Below the pieces are notes generated by a model. The model did no database searches, was not told the origin of the DNA, and was given only the letters and a program-made list of their open reading frames with translations. Shown piece by piece: positions 16,012 through 24,513 of a stretch of 64,000 nucleotides of DNA. The position numbers and the translations under genes are program-made. Origin of the DNA: Collinsella sp. (GTDB taxonomy: Bacteria; Actinomycetota; Coriobacteriia; Coriobacteriales; Coriobacteriaceae); NCBI GenBank assembly GCA_018382295.1, contig JAGZQF010000002.1, positions 1 through 64,000 on the forward strand, in the 5' to 3' direction. Each line of letters opens with the position of its first letter. Position 1 is the first letter of the stretch.

Positions 16012-17361
16012 CTACTCCACAACATGACCGATAAGCTCGTAGCAGAAGCTATCGGTAAACTCGACGGTCAGAATATCGCCCACGGACGCCTCGCTGGCGT
16101 CCAGATGCACCGCGCCATCGGAATCGGGCGCCTGGAACCAGGCATGGCCGATCAGCTCGGCGCCATCCTCGGTCTCTTCGATACCGTCGACGATTACCTG
16201 GGCTCGCTCGCCCACATGGGCGGCGGTGGCGGCAAAACCGAGCGACTCGGCCAGGTCCATGGCCTCCTGGGCGCGCTCGAGCTTAACCTCCTCATCGACC
16301 TGGCCCTCCATCTTGGCGGCCAGGCTACCTTCCTCACGCGAGTAGGCAAAGACACTCGTGTAGTCAAAGCCGACGGTGTCCATAAAGTCGATAAGGTCGC
16401 GGAACTCGTCGTCGGTCTCGGTCGGGAAGCCGACCATGGCCGTGGAACGAATCACGATGCCGGGGATGCGCTCGCGAAGGTCGCGGAACAGATCCTCGAG
16501 CTCCTGGCGTGAACCGGAGCGACGCATGGCCTTAAGAATGCGCGCGTCGCAGTGCTGCACGGGGATATCGATATAGGGCAGCACCTCGGGCGTATCGCGA
16601 ATCGTCTCGATGAGTTCGTCAGTCATGCCCTCGGGCTGCAGATAGAGCACGCGGACCCAGACGTTGTGCGGGCGTACGGCCTCGGCGACGGCACGCAGCA
16701 GCTGCGCCAGATTGCGCGGCGAGCCATCGGCGACGTCCTCGTCGGCAAAGTCGGTACCCCAGATGCCCGTGTCCTGGCCGATCAGCACGATCTCGCGCAC
16801 ACCGCCGGCAACCAGGTCGCGCACCTCGGAGATGATGCTCTCGGCATTGCGCGAATGATAGCGGCCGCGGATGTAGGGAATCATGCAGAAGCTGCAGAAG
16901 CGGTTGCAGCCATCGGAAATCTTGACGTAGGCGACAGCACCCTCGACGGTACGTTTGACCTGCGGGATATAGGCTGCAATCTCACGCTCGACACCCAGCA
17001 CGCCATCGATGACCGCCACGATGCCGTCTTCCTCGTCAGCCTTCACAAAGGCAGCGACCTCGGGCAGCTCGTCAGGCAGGTCATCGCCATAGCGCGACGG
17101 CACGCAGCCGCACATGACGATGGGGCAAGAACGAACGCCGTCCTGAACCTCGTTGGCGAGCTCGAGCGTGGTCTCGATGCTCTCGGACGTTGCGGAGGCG
17201 AGGAACGAACATGTATTGACGATGGCGATATCGGCATCCTGCGGGTCGAATGCCTCCTCGTAGCCCGCGGCGGTCAAAAGAGAACGCATGCGGTCGGTGT
17301 CAACCTCGTTCTTAGCGCACCCGAGGGTGATGTAGAGCACGGAGCCCAACGGTGTATCCAT
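16012..17361 (-). CDS. rimO: ribosomal protein S12 methylthiotransferase (RimO)
   Basis: Radical-SAM MTTase that methylthiolates the conserved Asp of ribosomal protein S12. The 449-residue protein has N-terminal cluster cysteines 15, 51 and 84, the radical SAM triad Cys152, Cys156 and Cys159 (GCNRFCSFC), and a C-terminal TRAM domain. GCAKNEVDTDRM at the N-terminus and CMIPYIRGRYHSR separate it from MiaB and MtaB, which are also encoded in this window. It is cotranscribed with pgsA. Confidence 0.95.
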   Translation of the reverse strand: MDTPLGSVLYITLGCAKNEVDTDRMRSLLTAAGYEEAFDPQDADIAIVNTCSFLASATSESIETTLELANEVQDGVRSCPIVMCGCVPSRYGDDLPDELPEVAAFVKADEEDGIVAVIDGVLGVEREIAAYIPQVKRTVEGAVAYVKISDGCNRFCSFCMIPYIRGRYHSRNAESIISEVRDLVAGGVREIVLIGQDTGIWGTDFADEDVADGSPRNLAQLLRAVAEAVRPHNVWVRVLYLQPEGMTDELIETIRDTPEVLPYIDIPVQHCDARILKAMRRSGSRQELEDLFRDLRERIPGIVIRSTAMVGFPTETDDEFRDLIDFMDTVGFDYTSVFAYSREEGSLAAKMEGQVDEEVKLERAQEAMDLAESLGFAATAAHVGERAQVIVDGIEETEDGAELIGHAWFQAPDSDGAVHLDASEASVGDILTVEFTDSFCYELIGHVVE

Positions 17362-17388
17362 GTTGGAGAGCGGTCCTTTCGATTGATA

Positions 17389-17886
17389 TTAGCGGTAGTT
17401 GGTGAACTGCAGCGGCTGGCCGTAGTCCTGGTCGCGCAGGAACTGGATCACGGTCTGCAACGCGTCCTTCGAAGCAGAGGAAACACGCAGTTTGTCGGCC
17501 TCGATGGTCACCTTGACCTTGAGCTTTTGGTCCTTGATGTCCTTGTTGATCTTCTTGGCGGTCGCCTGGTCGATACCCTCGACGATATGGCCGAGCACGC
17601 GCACGGTGCCGCCCGACGCCGCCTGCGGAGCATCCCACGAGACAGCCTTGAGGTCGATGCCGCGCTTGATGAGCTTGGAGCTCAACACGTCGATAATCTG
17701 TTTGGAGACAAAGTCGGCCGGGGCGTTGATCGTAAAGAGCTTGTCGCCCTTCGAAAGCTCGATCGTGGCGCCAGAATCCTTAAGGTCATAGCGCTGGGAA
17801 ATCTCGCGCGTGGTCTGCTGGAAGGCGTTGTCGACCTCTTGCATGTTGACCTCGGACACGACGTCGAAGCTGGAATCTTTAGCCAT
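17389..17886 (-). CDS. YajQ family nucleotide-binding protein
   Basis: A 165-residue protein beginning MAKDSSFDVVSEVNMQEVDN and ending FLRDQDYGQPLQFTNYR, characteristic of the YajQ/DUF520 family. Family members form a two-domain ferredoxin-like fold; in Xanthomonas a homologue binds cyclic di-GMP, and others bind RNA or chaperone proteins, so the precise role here is open. A strong AAAGGA site precedes the start. It lies between rodZ and rimO on the same strand. Confidence 0.93.
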   Translation of the reverse strand: MAKDSSFDVVSEVNMQEVDNAFQQTTREISQRYDLKDSGATIELSKGDKLFTINAPADFVSKQIIDVLSSKLIKRGIDLKAVSWDAPQAASGGTVRVLGHIVEGIDQATAKKINKDIKDQKLKVKVTIEADKLRVSSASKDALQTVIQFLRDQDYGQPLQFTNYR

Positions 17887-17912
17887 GATGTTTCCTTTCG
17901 CGTACGAGCGGC

Positions 17913-19424
17913 CTAGTAGCTATCGTACGAATTGTCGGTAGAATCGGTGGGTGTCTGACCGTCAGTTGCGGTATCGGCGCCATCCGTGGACTGGGCATCG
18001 GTACCGTCGGTGGTATCGGTACCATCGGTGGTGTCGGTACCATCAGAACTTTCACCATTCTCGGAATCAGTCGTCTCCTTCTTGCGAACGGTGATTGTCA
18101 CACGTGCCACGCCCGAGGTCTTGGTATCGTAACGGACCTTTTCACCGTTCTTGGTAACGGTGACATCGGAAGGCTTGGATGTGGTGATCTCGATCGAGGA
18201 CTCGGGCGTGTACTCCTGCTCAAAGGGGCCAGTCGCCTGGGCGCCATAGACCGACTTGCCGTCGACCTTGACCTCAATCCACGCGGTCTTTCCCTTGGCA
18301 ACGGAGACCTTGACCTTCGTGACCTCATTCTCTTCCTTCTTGGCCGTCGTCTTGGTAGCGTCCGAATCAGTCGACGCATCCGTCGCCTCATCGGCGTCTT
18401 CGTCCTCGTCGACCGTTTCGGACTTCTTAGAAGACTTCTTGGTCGTCGTCTTGGTAGCAGTGGGCGTCTCGGGCGTGTTCTCGGGCGCCGAAGATGCGCA
18501 GCCGCGCAGAAGCACCACGATGAGCACGATCAGCAGCAGCGCCACGGCACCGATGCCGGCGTAGACGATACGCGGATCGAGCCCGTTGTTTTGAGGAGTA
18601 CGGGATCCGCCACGTCCACGACCGGAACTGCTGCGGCCGCCTCCCTGAGGCATACGACCACGATTGCTATCGGAACGGCCGCGATAGCCGCCCTGGCCCT
18701 GAAGGCTGCGCTGACCCGAGCGGGGCGCAAGCTCACCGCGGCCTTGATAGCCACGCTGGCCCGAACGCGAAGCCGAAGAGCGCTGGCCATACGGCTGTGA
18801 TTGAGAGCGAAGACGCGGCGTCACCTGCGTGGTATCGGCATCCGCATAGCCACCGCGAGAGCGTCCCATAGAGGCACCACGGTAACCGCGATCGGAATAG
18901 CCGCCGTCGCCGTAGCCGGCACGAGGGTCACGCGCCACGCCGCGGGCAGCGGGAAGTGCACGGTCCTCGGGCATCGGCGTACTGCGGAACCGGTCACGCT
19001 GTGAGCGAATCTCCTCGCCCGAACCCGTCTCGGTAATATAACCGGCCTGCTGAGGACGCTGTCCATAGCGGGTCGAACGACCGCCCTGAACCATCAGGAA
19101 GCGCCCGTTATCGACCGAGGAACGCGAATTGACGTAGCCGGCGGCGTCCTGAAAACGACCGCCCTGCTGCGACGTCTCGCGTTCGTATGCCATCAGGTCG
19201 TCAAAGTAGGCATTGACGACCTCGCGCGGATTGAGGCCCAAAAAGCGAGCATAGCTCGAAATCATGCCCTGCGCATAGCCGCGCGGCGGCATCGAGGCAA
19301 AGTTACCGGTCTCGAAAAACTCGATGATCTGCGGCCTGATTTTGATGGTGTTGGCGACCTGCTGAATGGAAAGGCCCATTCGGCGACGCTGCTCGAGCAG
19401 CATGTCACCAAAGCGTGCAGCCAT
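17913..19424 (-). CDS. RodZ-like helix-turn-helix membrane protein
   Basis: A 503-residue protein with a cytoplasmic HTH_25 domain (about 1-75, MAARFGDMLLEQRRRMGLSI), a long Arg/Gly/Ser-rich low-complexity linker (about 100-280), one membrane helix (about 286-310, VYAGIGAVALLLIVLIVVLL), a Lys/Glu/Asp-rich segment and an extracytoplasmic DUF4115-type beta domain (about 360-455). The tail repeats T-D-G-T-D, encoded by near-perfect 18-bp repeats around 18000-18045. RodZ links cytoskeleton to cell-wall synthesis; this one is much longer than the family norm because of the linker and tail. Its ATG overlaps the ftsK stop by one base. Confidence 0.85.
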   Translation of the reverse strand: MAARFGDMLLEQRRRMGLSIQQVANTIKIRPQIIEFFETGNFASMPPRGYAQGMISSYARFLGLNPREVVNAYFDDLMAYERETSQQGGRFQDAAGYVNSRSSVDNGRFLMVQGGRSTRYGQRPQQAGYITETGSGEEIRSQRDRFRSTPMPEDRALPAARGVARDPRAGYGDGGYSDRGYRGASMGRSRGGYADADTTQVTPRLRSQSQPYGQRSSASRSGQRGYQGRGELAPRSGQRSLQGQGGYRGRSDSNRGRMPQGGGRSSSGRGRGGSRTPQNNGLDPRIVYAGIGAVALLLIVLIVVLLRGCASSAPENTPETPTATKTTTKKSSKKSETVDEDEDADEATDASTDSDATKTTAKKEENEVTKVKVSVAKGKTAWIEVKVDGKSVYGAQATGPFEQEYTPESSIEITTSKPSDVTVTKNGEKVRYDTKTSGVARVTITVRKKETTDSENGESSDGTDTTDGTDTTDGTDAQSTDGADTATDGQTPTDSTDNSYDSY

Positions 19425-22204
19425 CAGAATCCTCCAAACTCACGATCTTCACGTGCCATCTCGGCGTCGACAGATTCCAGCGCGGCAAGCCCCTCCTCGT
19501 CCAACAGGACCTCGCGCGGCTTGGAACCGTCGGGCGGGCCGACGACACCCTTTTCTTCCAGCATGTCCATAATACGCCCGGCACGCGCATAGCCAACCTT
19601 CAGACGACGTTGCAGGCCAGATGTGGAGCCAAGCTGCGATTCCACCACAATATGGGCGGCTTCCCAAATGAGCGGATCATCGTCTTGCGGCTCGGCTACT
19701 CCGGTGCGGACAATACCGCCGCCACCCGCCATGGACATGGAAGCGGGCGCCACGGCAGACAGAATCTCCTCGTGGTAGTCGGGCTCGCTCTGCGACTTGA
19801 CGAACTCGACAATCTCGTTGATCTCATCATCCGAAACAAAGCATCCCTGAATACGGCGAGGCTTGCCCCAGTCGACCTTGGAGAACAGCATGTCGCCCAA
19901 ACCGGTAAGCTTTTCGGCACCCATCTGGTCGATGATGACGCGCGAGTCGATACCCGTGGCGACGTTAAAGGCGATGCGGTTGGTGATGTTGGCCTTGATA
20001 AGGCCCGTCACCACGTTGGAGCTGGGGCGCTGCGTGGCCACGATAAGATGAATACCGGCGGCACGGCCCAGCTGGGCGATACGCACAATCGACGCCTCGA
20101 CGTCCTTGCCGGCAACCATCATCAGGTCCGAGAGCTCGTCAATAATGATGACCAGGTAGGGCATCTTTTGCGGCGGGTTGTCGTAATGCTCAAACTCGCC
20201 GGCGGCCTGCTTTTCGTTGTAGGTCGAGATCTTACGCACGTTAAGGCGCTCGAAGACCTTCAGGCGACGCTCCATCTCGGACACGGCCCATTGCAGAGCG
20301 CTCGCGGCCTGCTTGGGTTCGGTAACGACCGGTACATAAAGATGCGGCAGGCCGTTATAGCCCGCAAGCTCGACGCGCTTGGGGTCGACCATGATCAAGC
20401 GAACGTCCTCGGGAAGCGCGCGCATGAGCAGGGTCGTGATGATGGAGTTGATCATCACCGACTTACCGGAACCAGTGGTACCGGCGATCAGCAGGTGGGG
20501 CATCTTGGCAAGGTCGGCGACGACCGGCGTGCCCTCGGCATCGCGCCCGATTGCGAGCTCGAGCGGACCGCCCTTCACATAGGGCAGCACGTCGCCCAGG
20601 TTGACGTTCTGGCGCTTGCGATTGGGGATCTCGATGCCCACGAGCGAGGTGCCGGGGATCGGGGCAAAGATACGCACCGACTGGGCAGCGAGCGAAAGCG
20701 CGATATCGTCCTCGAGGCTCGAGATCTTGCTCACGCGCTCGCCCTCGCCAGGTTGCAGCTTAAAGGTCGTCACCGTGGGGCCGGCGATCCAGCCGACCAC
20801 GCGGGCACTGCGGCCAAACTCAAGCAACGTGGACTGAAGCGACTCGGCAGTCTGCTCCAGCTCCTTGTCCGAAGACGCGGCGGACGCCGACTGCGGGTTG
20901 GCGTGCAGGATCTCGAGCGGCGGAAGCTTGAGGCCGTCCTCTTCTTCGCCCTCGTTATCTGCGGCGCCGCCGTCCGCTCCCCCATCGCTAGCCGCAGCCG
21001 ATTCGACAGCACTCGAGGCAGACGCATCGGCAACCTTGGGATGCTTCAAGAAGTCGGGGATCTGAGGTGCTGCCGAAACAGGATTCACGGCAAACGGCGG
21101 CTCGGACTCGTCGATCTTATCGGGGTCGTCTTCCATCGAAAGCTGACCGGTTACCTGGTCGCGCTTTGCATGGCGGCGCGGCAGCAAAGTTGTCTTTGCG
21201 GTCTCAATCGGAGCCTCGTCATCCTCGTCATCGCCCTCGGTGAGCTCAATCTCGCTATCGGACCAAGACGGGTCGGGCTCGCTTGTATTGAGCTTAGGCG
21301 CAGCCTTGCCCTTCTTGGCATGGCGGCGCGGCAGCAGCGTCGTCTTAGCGCGCTCAGCCTCAACCGACTCGGACACGTCGACAAACGGATCCTCGTCCTC
21401 GTCGTCATCGTCCAAAACCGGGTCCACATCGTTGCCCATGACCGTGGTCACGGCAGCATCGGAGCCCTTTTGACGAAGAATGCTCAGGTGCGGACGGGCA
21501 ACGCCGGGCACCGACAGGGCTTCGTCGTCACCCCACGGGCTGGCGTTGACATCGGCACGACGGCGCTCGGCAAAATCGGCCGCACGGTCGCGAGCAGAGC
21601 GCAAAACGCCGCCAACCGAAAAGCCGATGATGACCAAGCCCACGACGACAAAGCCCAACAGGACTACCATCGCGATAGGCTTACCCAGGGCATTCTGCAG
21701 CGCACTCGCAATAAACGCACCGATGTAGCCACCCGAGGCGGACAAATTTTGCGGCGTGAACATAAGGTCACAAGAGACACTCGTACCCGGCACCATCAGC
21801 GAAAGAATGGAGACGACGGCGATAAAGACCACGGCGCCGCCCGCAACAGAGCGTACGTTGAGCGGCGAGTCCTCGCCTAAAAAGAGCGTGGCGGCAAACA
21901 GCAAAATGACGATCGGCAGCACGTAGGCGCCCAGACCAAAGCCCAGGTGGTAGAAACCGGCAACCGCAGCCGTAACGGGTGCGGTCGCCGGCGAAATCAC
22001 GGCAATGAAGGACGCAATCGCCAAAACGGCGATGACCACGCCGGCGATATCACGGTTGGCCGAGGGCTCAACCAAAGGCTCAAAATCGTCGAAGTCCGCC
22101 TCGTGGCCCTTATTGGCACGCAGATGGGAACCGGCAACCTTAGCAGATGCCGGTTGGTTATTGGCCTTATTGCCTTTGGCGTTTTGTGCAGATCCACGCG
22201 CCAA
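19424..22204 (-). CDS. ftsK: DNA translocase FtsK/SpoIIIE
   Basis: Septum-located ATPase that pumps chromosomal DNA during division. The 926-residue protein has about four N-terminal membrane helices (50-190), an acidic linker, the RecA-like motor with Walker A GTTGSGKS (about 575-582) and Walker B IIIDELSDLMM, and a C-terminal gamma winged helix (GLQRRLKVGYARAGRIMDML) for polar DNA sequences. The linker contains the 12-residue string AKTTLLPRRHAK twice, about 50 residues apart. The start is TTG, after GGAGGT overlapping the rnj stop; no ATG lies nearby. Confidence 0.96.
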   Translation of the reverse strand: MARGSAQNAKGNKANNQPASAKVAGSHLRANKGHEADFDDFEPLVEPSANRDIAGVVIAVLAIASFIAVISPATAPVTAAVAGFYHLGFGLGAYVLPIVILLFAATLFLGEDSPLNVRSVAGGAVVFIAVVSILSLMVPGTSVSCDLMFTPQNLSASGGYIGAFIASALQNALGKPIAMVVLLGFVVVGLVIIGFSVGGVLRSARDRAADFAERRRADVNASPWGDDEALSVPGVARPHLSILRQKGSDAAVTTVMGNDVDPVLDDDDEDEDPFVDVSESVEAERAKTTLLPRRHAKKGKAAPKLNTSEPDPSWSDSEIELTEGDDEDDEAPIETAKTTLLPRRHAKRDQVTGQLSMEDDPDKIDESEPPFAVNPVSAAPQIPDFLKHPKVADASASSAVESAAASDGGADGGAADNEGEEEDGLKLPPLEILHANPQSASAASSDKELEQTAESLQSTLLEFGRSARVVGWIAGPTVTTFKLQPGEGERVSKISSLEDDIALSLAAQSVRIFAPIPGTSLVGIEIPNRKRQNVNLGDVLPYVKGGPLELAIGRDAEGTPVVADLAKMPHLLIAGTTGSGKSVMINSIITTLLMRALPEDVRLIMVDPKRVELAGYNGLPHLYVPVVTEPKQAASALQWAVSEMERRLKVFERLNVRKISTYNEKQAAGEFEHYDNPPQKMPYLVIIIDELSDLMMVAGKDVEASIVRIAQLGRAAGIHLIVATQRPSSNVVTGLIKANITNRIAFNVATGIDSRVIIDQMGAEKLTGLGDMLFSKVDWGKPRRIQGCFVSDDEINEIVEFVKSQSEPDYHEEILSAVAPASMSMAGGGGIVRTGVAEPQDDDPLIWEAAHIVVESQLGSTSGLQRRLKVGYARAGRIMDMLEEKGVVGPPDGSKPREVLLDEEGLAALESVDAEMAREDREFGGF

Positions 22205-22205
22205 A

Positions 22206-23876
22206 CTAAACCTCCATGACGACCGGGATGATCATCGGACGGGTGCGCGTACGGCTCCAGATAAAGTTAGAGAGCGAATCGCGCACGGCCTTACGAATAG
22301 CATCGGAACCGCTGCTCGTAAAGCTGAACTTGCCCTTCTCGATCGTCTTCATGATGGACGCGGAGGCATCCTCAGAGAACTGGTCGTCGATGGCAAACGA
22401 GACGCCGCGGCCCGAGAACTCGATGGCCTCGATCTTCTTGTGTTTAAGCGAGACGATGGCAACAGCGGTAACCATACCGTCATTGGCGAGCTTCTGACGA
22501 TCGCGCAAGACGATGGGGTCGGTATCGCCGATACGAAGGCCGTCGACGTAGACGACGCCGGACTCGACGGGCGTACCGCGCTTGACGATACCGCCGCGCA
22601 TCTCGAGCGTGTCGCCGTTATCGAGGATAAAGATATGATCGTCCTTGATGCCCATCTTGCGGGCAAGCTGGGCATGGGCGCGCAGGTGCACGGCCTCACC
22701 GTGAACCGGCATAAAGTACGTGGGCTTGGCCATGGCCATCAGGAGCTTGAGCTCCTCCTGGCTACCGTGGCCCGAGACGTGGACAAGAGCGCGGTTCTTA
22801 TCCCACACGTCGCAGCCGAGCTTGGCCAGGCTGTTGACGACCTGCTGGACGGCTTTCTCGTTGCCGGGAACGGGAGTTGCCGAGAGGATGACGGTATCGC
22901 CCTCGTGGATAGAGAGCGTCTTGTGCTCGCCATTGGCCATGCGGGACAGGGCCGACAGCGGCTCGCCCTGCGAACCGGTGCACATGACGACGATCTTGTC
23001 GTCGGGCAGGTTATCGATATCGAAGGCATCGATGATATCGGCATCGTCGATGTTGAGGTAGCCCAGCTCGCGCGCGACGCGGGTGTTGGTGAGCATGGAG
23101 CGACCGGTCACAACGACCTTACGGCCGCACTTACGGGCGGCATCGCAGATCTGCTGCAGGCGATGAATGTGGCTCGAGAACGACGCGACGAACACGCGAC
23201 CCGGGGCGTTCTTGATGGCGTGCAGCAGATTGGGACCAACCTCGGCCTCGGACTTGGTAAAGCCAGGAACCGTGGCGTTGGTGGAGTCGGAAAGCAGCAG
23301 GTCGATGCCCTGCTTGGCAAAGCGGCTGATAGCGGCATAGTCGGGCGTGACACCATCGATGGGCGTCTGGTCGAGCTTAAAGTCGCCGGTGTGCATAACG
23401 GTGCCCTGGTTAGTGCGAATGAACACGCCCAGAGCGCCGGGGATGGAGTGCGTCATCGAGAAGAAGTCGAGCGAGATGCCACCGAGATTGACATGGCTTC
23501 CGCCCTTGACCTCGCGGAACTTGGGCGCGCGGATGCGGAACTCAGAGAGCTTGCCCTCGATAAAGCCAAGCGTCAGCTTGCTCGAGAAGATGGGCACCTT
23601 GTTGTTGAGGTCCTGCAGCAGATACGGAAGCGAACCGGTGTGGTCCTCGTGGCCGTGGGTGACGACGATACCGCGGAGCTTCTCCTCGTTCTCCAGGACA
23701 TAGGTGTAGTCAGGAAGCACCAGGTCGATACCGGGCTGGGAGTCATCCGGGAACATGAGACCGGCGTCGACGAGCACCATGTCGTCGCCGCACTCGAAGA
23801 CCGTCATGTTCTTGCCGATGCCGTCAAGGCCACCGAGCGGAATGATCTTCAAGGGAGATGATTTTTTAGCTGCCAT
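22206..23876 (-). CDS. rnj: ribonuclease J
   Basis: Metallo-beta-lactamase/beta-CASP ribonuclease with 5'-3' exo- and endonuclease activity in RNA maturation and decay. The 556-residue protein has HGHEDH (74-79), downstream metal ligands (HTGDFKLD; HVSGHGSQEE), and the beta-CASP domain. The length is typical. It is followed directly by ftsK, and separated from pnp upstream by a 637-bp region with repeat elements. Whether it is RNase J1- or J2-like cannot be decided here. Confidence 0.96.
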   Translation of the reverse strand: MAAKKSSPLKIIPLGGLDGIGKNMTVFECGDDMVLVDAGLMFPDDSQPGIDLVLPDYTYVLENEEKLRGIVVTHGHEDHTGSLPYLLQDLNNKVPIFSSKLTLGFIEGKLSEFRIRAPKFREVKGGSHVNLGGISLDFFSMTHSIPGALGVFIRTNQGTVMHTGDFKLDQTPIDGVTPDYAAISRFAKQGIDLLLSDSTNATVPGFTKSEAEVGPNLLHAIKNAPGRVFVASFSSHIHRLQQICDAARKCGRKVVVTGRSMLTNTRVARELGYLNIDDADIIDAFDIDNLPDDKIVVMCTGSQGEPLSALSRMANGEHKTLSIHEGDTVILSATPVPGNEKAVQQVVNSLAKLGCDVWDKNRALVHVSGHGSQEELKLLMAMAKPTYFMPVHGEAVHLRAHAQLARKMGIKDDHIFILDNGDTLEMRGGIVKRGTPVESGVVYVDGLRIGDTDPIVLRDRQKLANDGMVTAVAIVSLKHKKIEAIEFSGRGVSFAIDDQFSEDASASIMKTIEKGKFSFTSSGSDAIRKAVRDSLSNFIWSRTRTRPMIIPVVMEV

Positions 23877-24064
23877 AGGTTAGTGTGGTTTCCTTTCTTC
23901 GAAACGGGTCTGGAACAACCGGCGGGGCGCTTCTGGCAAACCGACCGCCGGGAACGTACAAACATGCATCATAGAGTCGACGCAGTAACCTCAGTATGAT
24001 ACCCATTTGCCCACCAACAGACCACCCATGCATCAAAGCCCCATCTGAACTGGTCCATCCCGCC

Positions 24065-24197
24065 GGTTTCCCGTGGGGCGGGCACTGATGAAGTTTCCTG
24101 CTCTACAGTCCTGCTCACGACGGAGGCCACATTAAGTGGCCTCCTGTTCGTGCGGAACTCGCGATAAACTTCATCAGTGCCCGCCCCACGGGAAACC
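24065..24197 (+). repeat. palindromic intergenic element, family 2 copy 1
   Basis: Two perfectly complementary 32-nt arms (24065-24096 and 24166-24197) enclose a 69-nt core. Inside the core is a second hairpin at 24116-24152: CACGA/TCGTG enclosing GGAGGCCAC/GTGGCCTCC with loop ATTAA. The core is shared, inverted, with 24356-24435. The surrounding 23877-24064 and 24198-24355 hold no gene I can support. Confidence 0.9.
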
Positions 24198-24355
24198 TGC
24201 CAAATAGAGACAGGTTTATTTTGGTCGGTTTTATCTGGGAAGATGCTGCTGCGGCTATCTACAGATCTGTAATCTGACTACTGAATAGACTATCTAACTA
24301 AATAGCGAGCGGCATTAACCAGCCCTTTTGCTTGCGCCCAGGAGGGACGCATATG

Positions 24356-24435
24356 AAGTTTATCGCGAGTTCCGCACGCAAAGGAAAGCACTTAATATGC
24401 TCTCCGTGCGAGCAGGACTGTAGAGCAGGAAACTT
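24356..24435 (-). repeat. structured intergenic element, family 2 copy 2 (inverted)
   Basis: An 80-nt segment whose reverse complement aligns with 24091-24171: the flanks (about 25 nt at each side) are nearly identical, and the inner stem differs but still pairs. Read on the minus strand the stem is GGAGAGCAT/GTGCTTTCC with loop ATTAA, held partly by G.U pairs; on the plus strand those become A.C mismatches, so if it acts as RNA it is the minus strand. Long outer arms like those of copy 1 are missing. It lies 25 bases beyond the pnp terminator. Confidence 0.8.
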
Positions 24436-24460
24436 TACCTGCGGCCCCGCCGAGAATAGC

Positions 24461-24490
24461 AAAAGGGCGACCCCCTTAGGAGTCGCCCTT
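24461..24490 (-). terminator. intrinsic terminator of pnp
   Basis: Nine-bp stem (24463-24471 with 24482-24490) starting 23 bases past the pnp stop codon, followed on the minus strand by TTTT. Confidence 0.85.
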
Positions 24491-24513
24491 GTTGAGCTGC
24501 TTATGTACGGCTG

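Noticed and set aside
17990..18060. CRISPR-like or tandem repeat array
   Set aside because: The short repeats are in frame and encode the Thr/Asp/Gly tail of the RodZ-like protein.
19415..21880. 821-codon open frame antisense to ftsK
   Set aside because: Shadow of ftsK; no ribosome site or domain.
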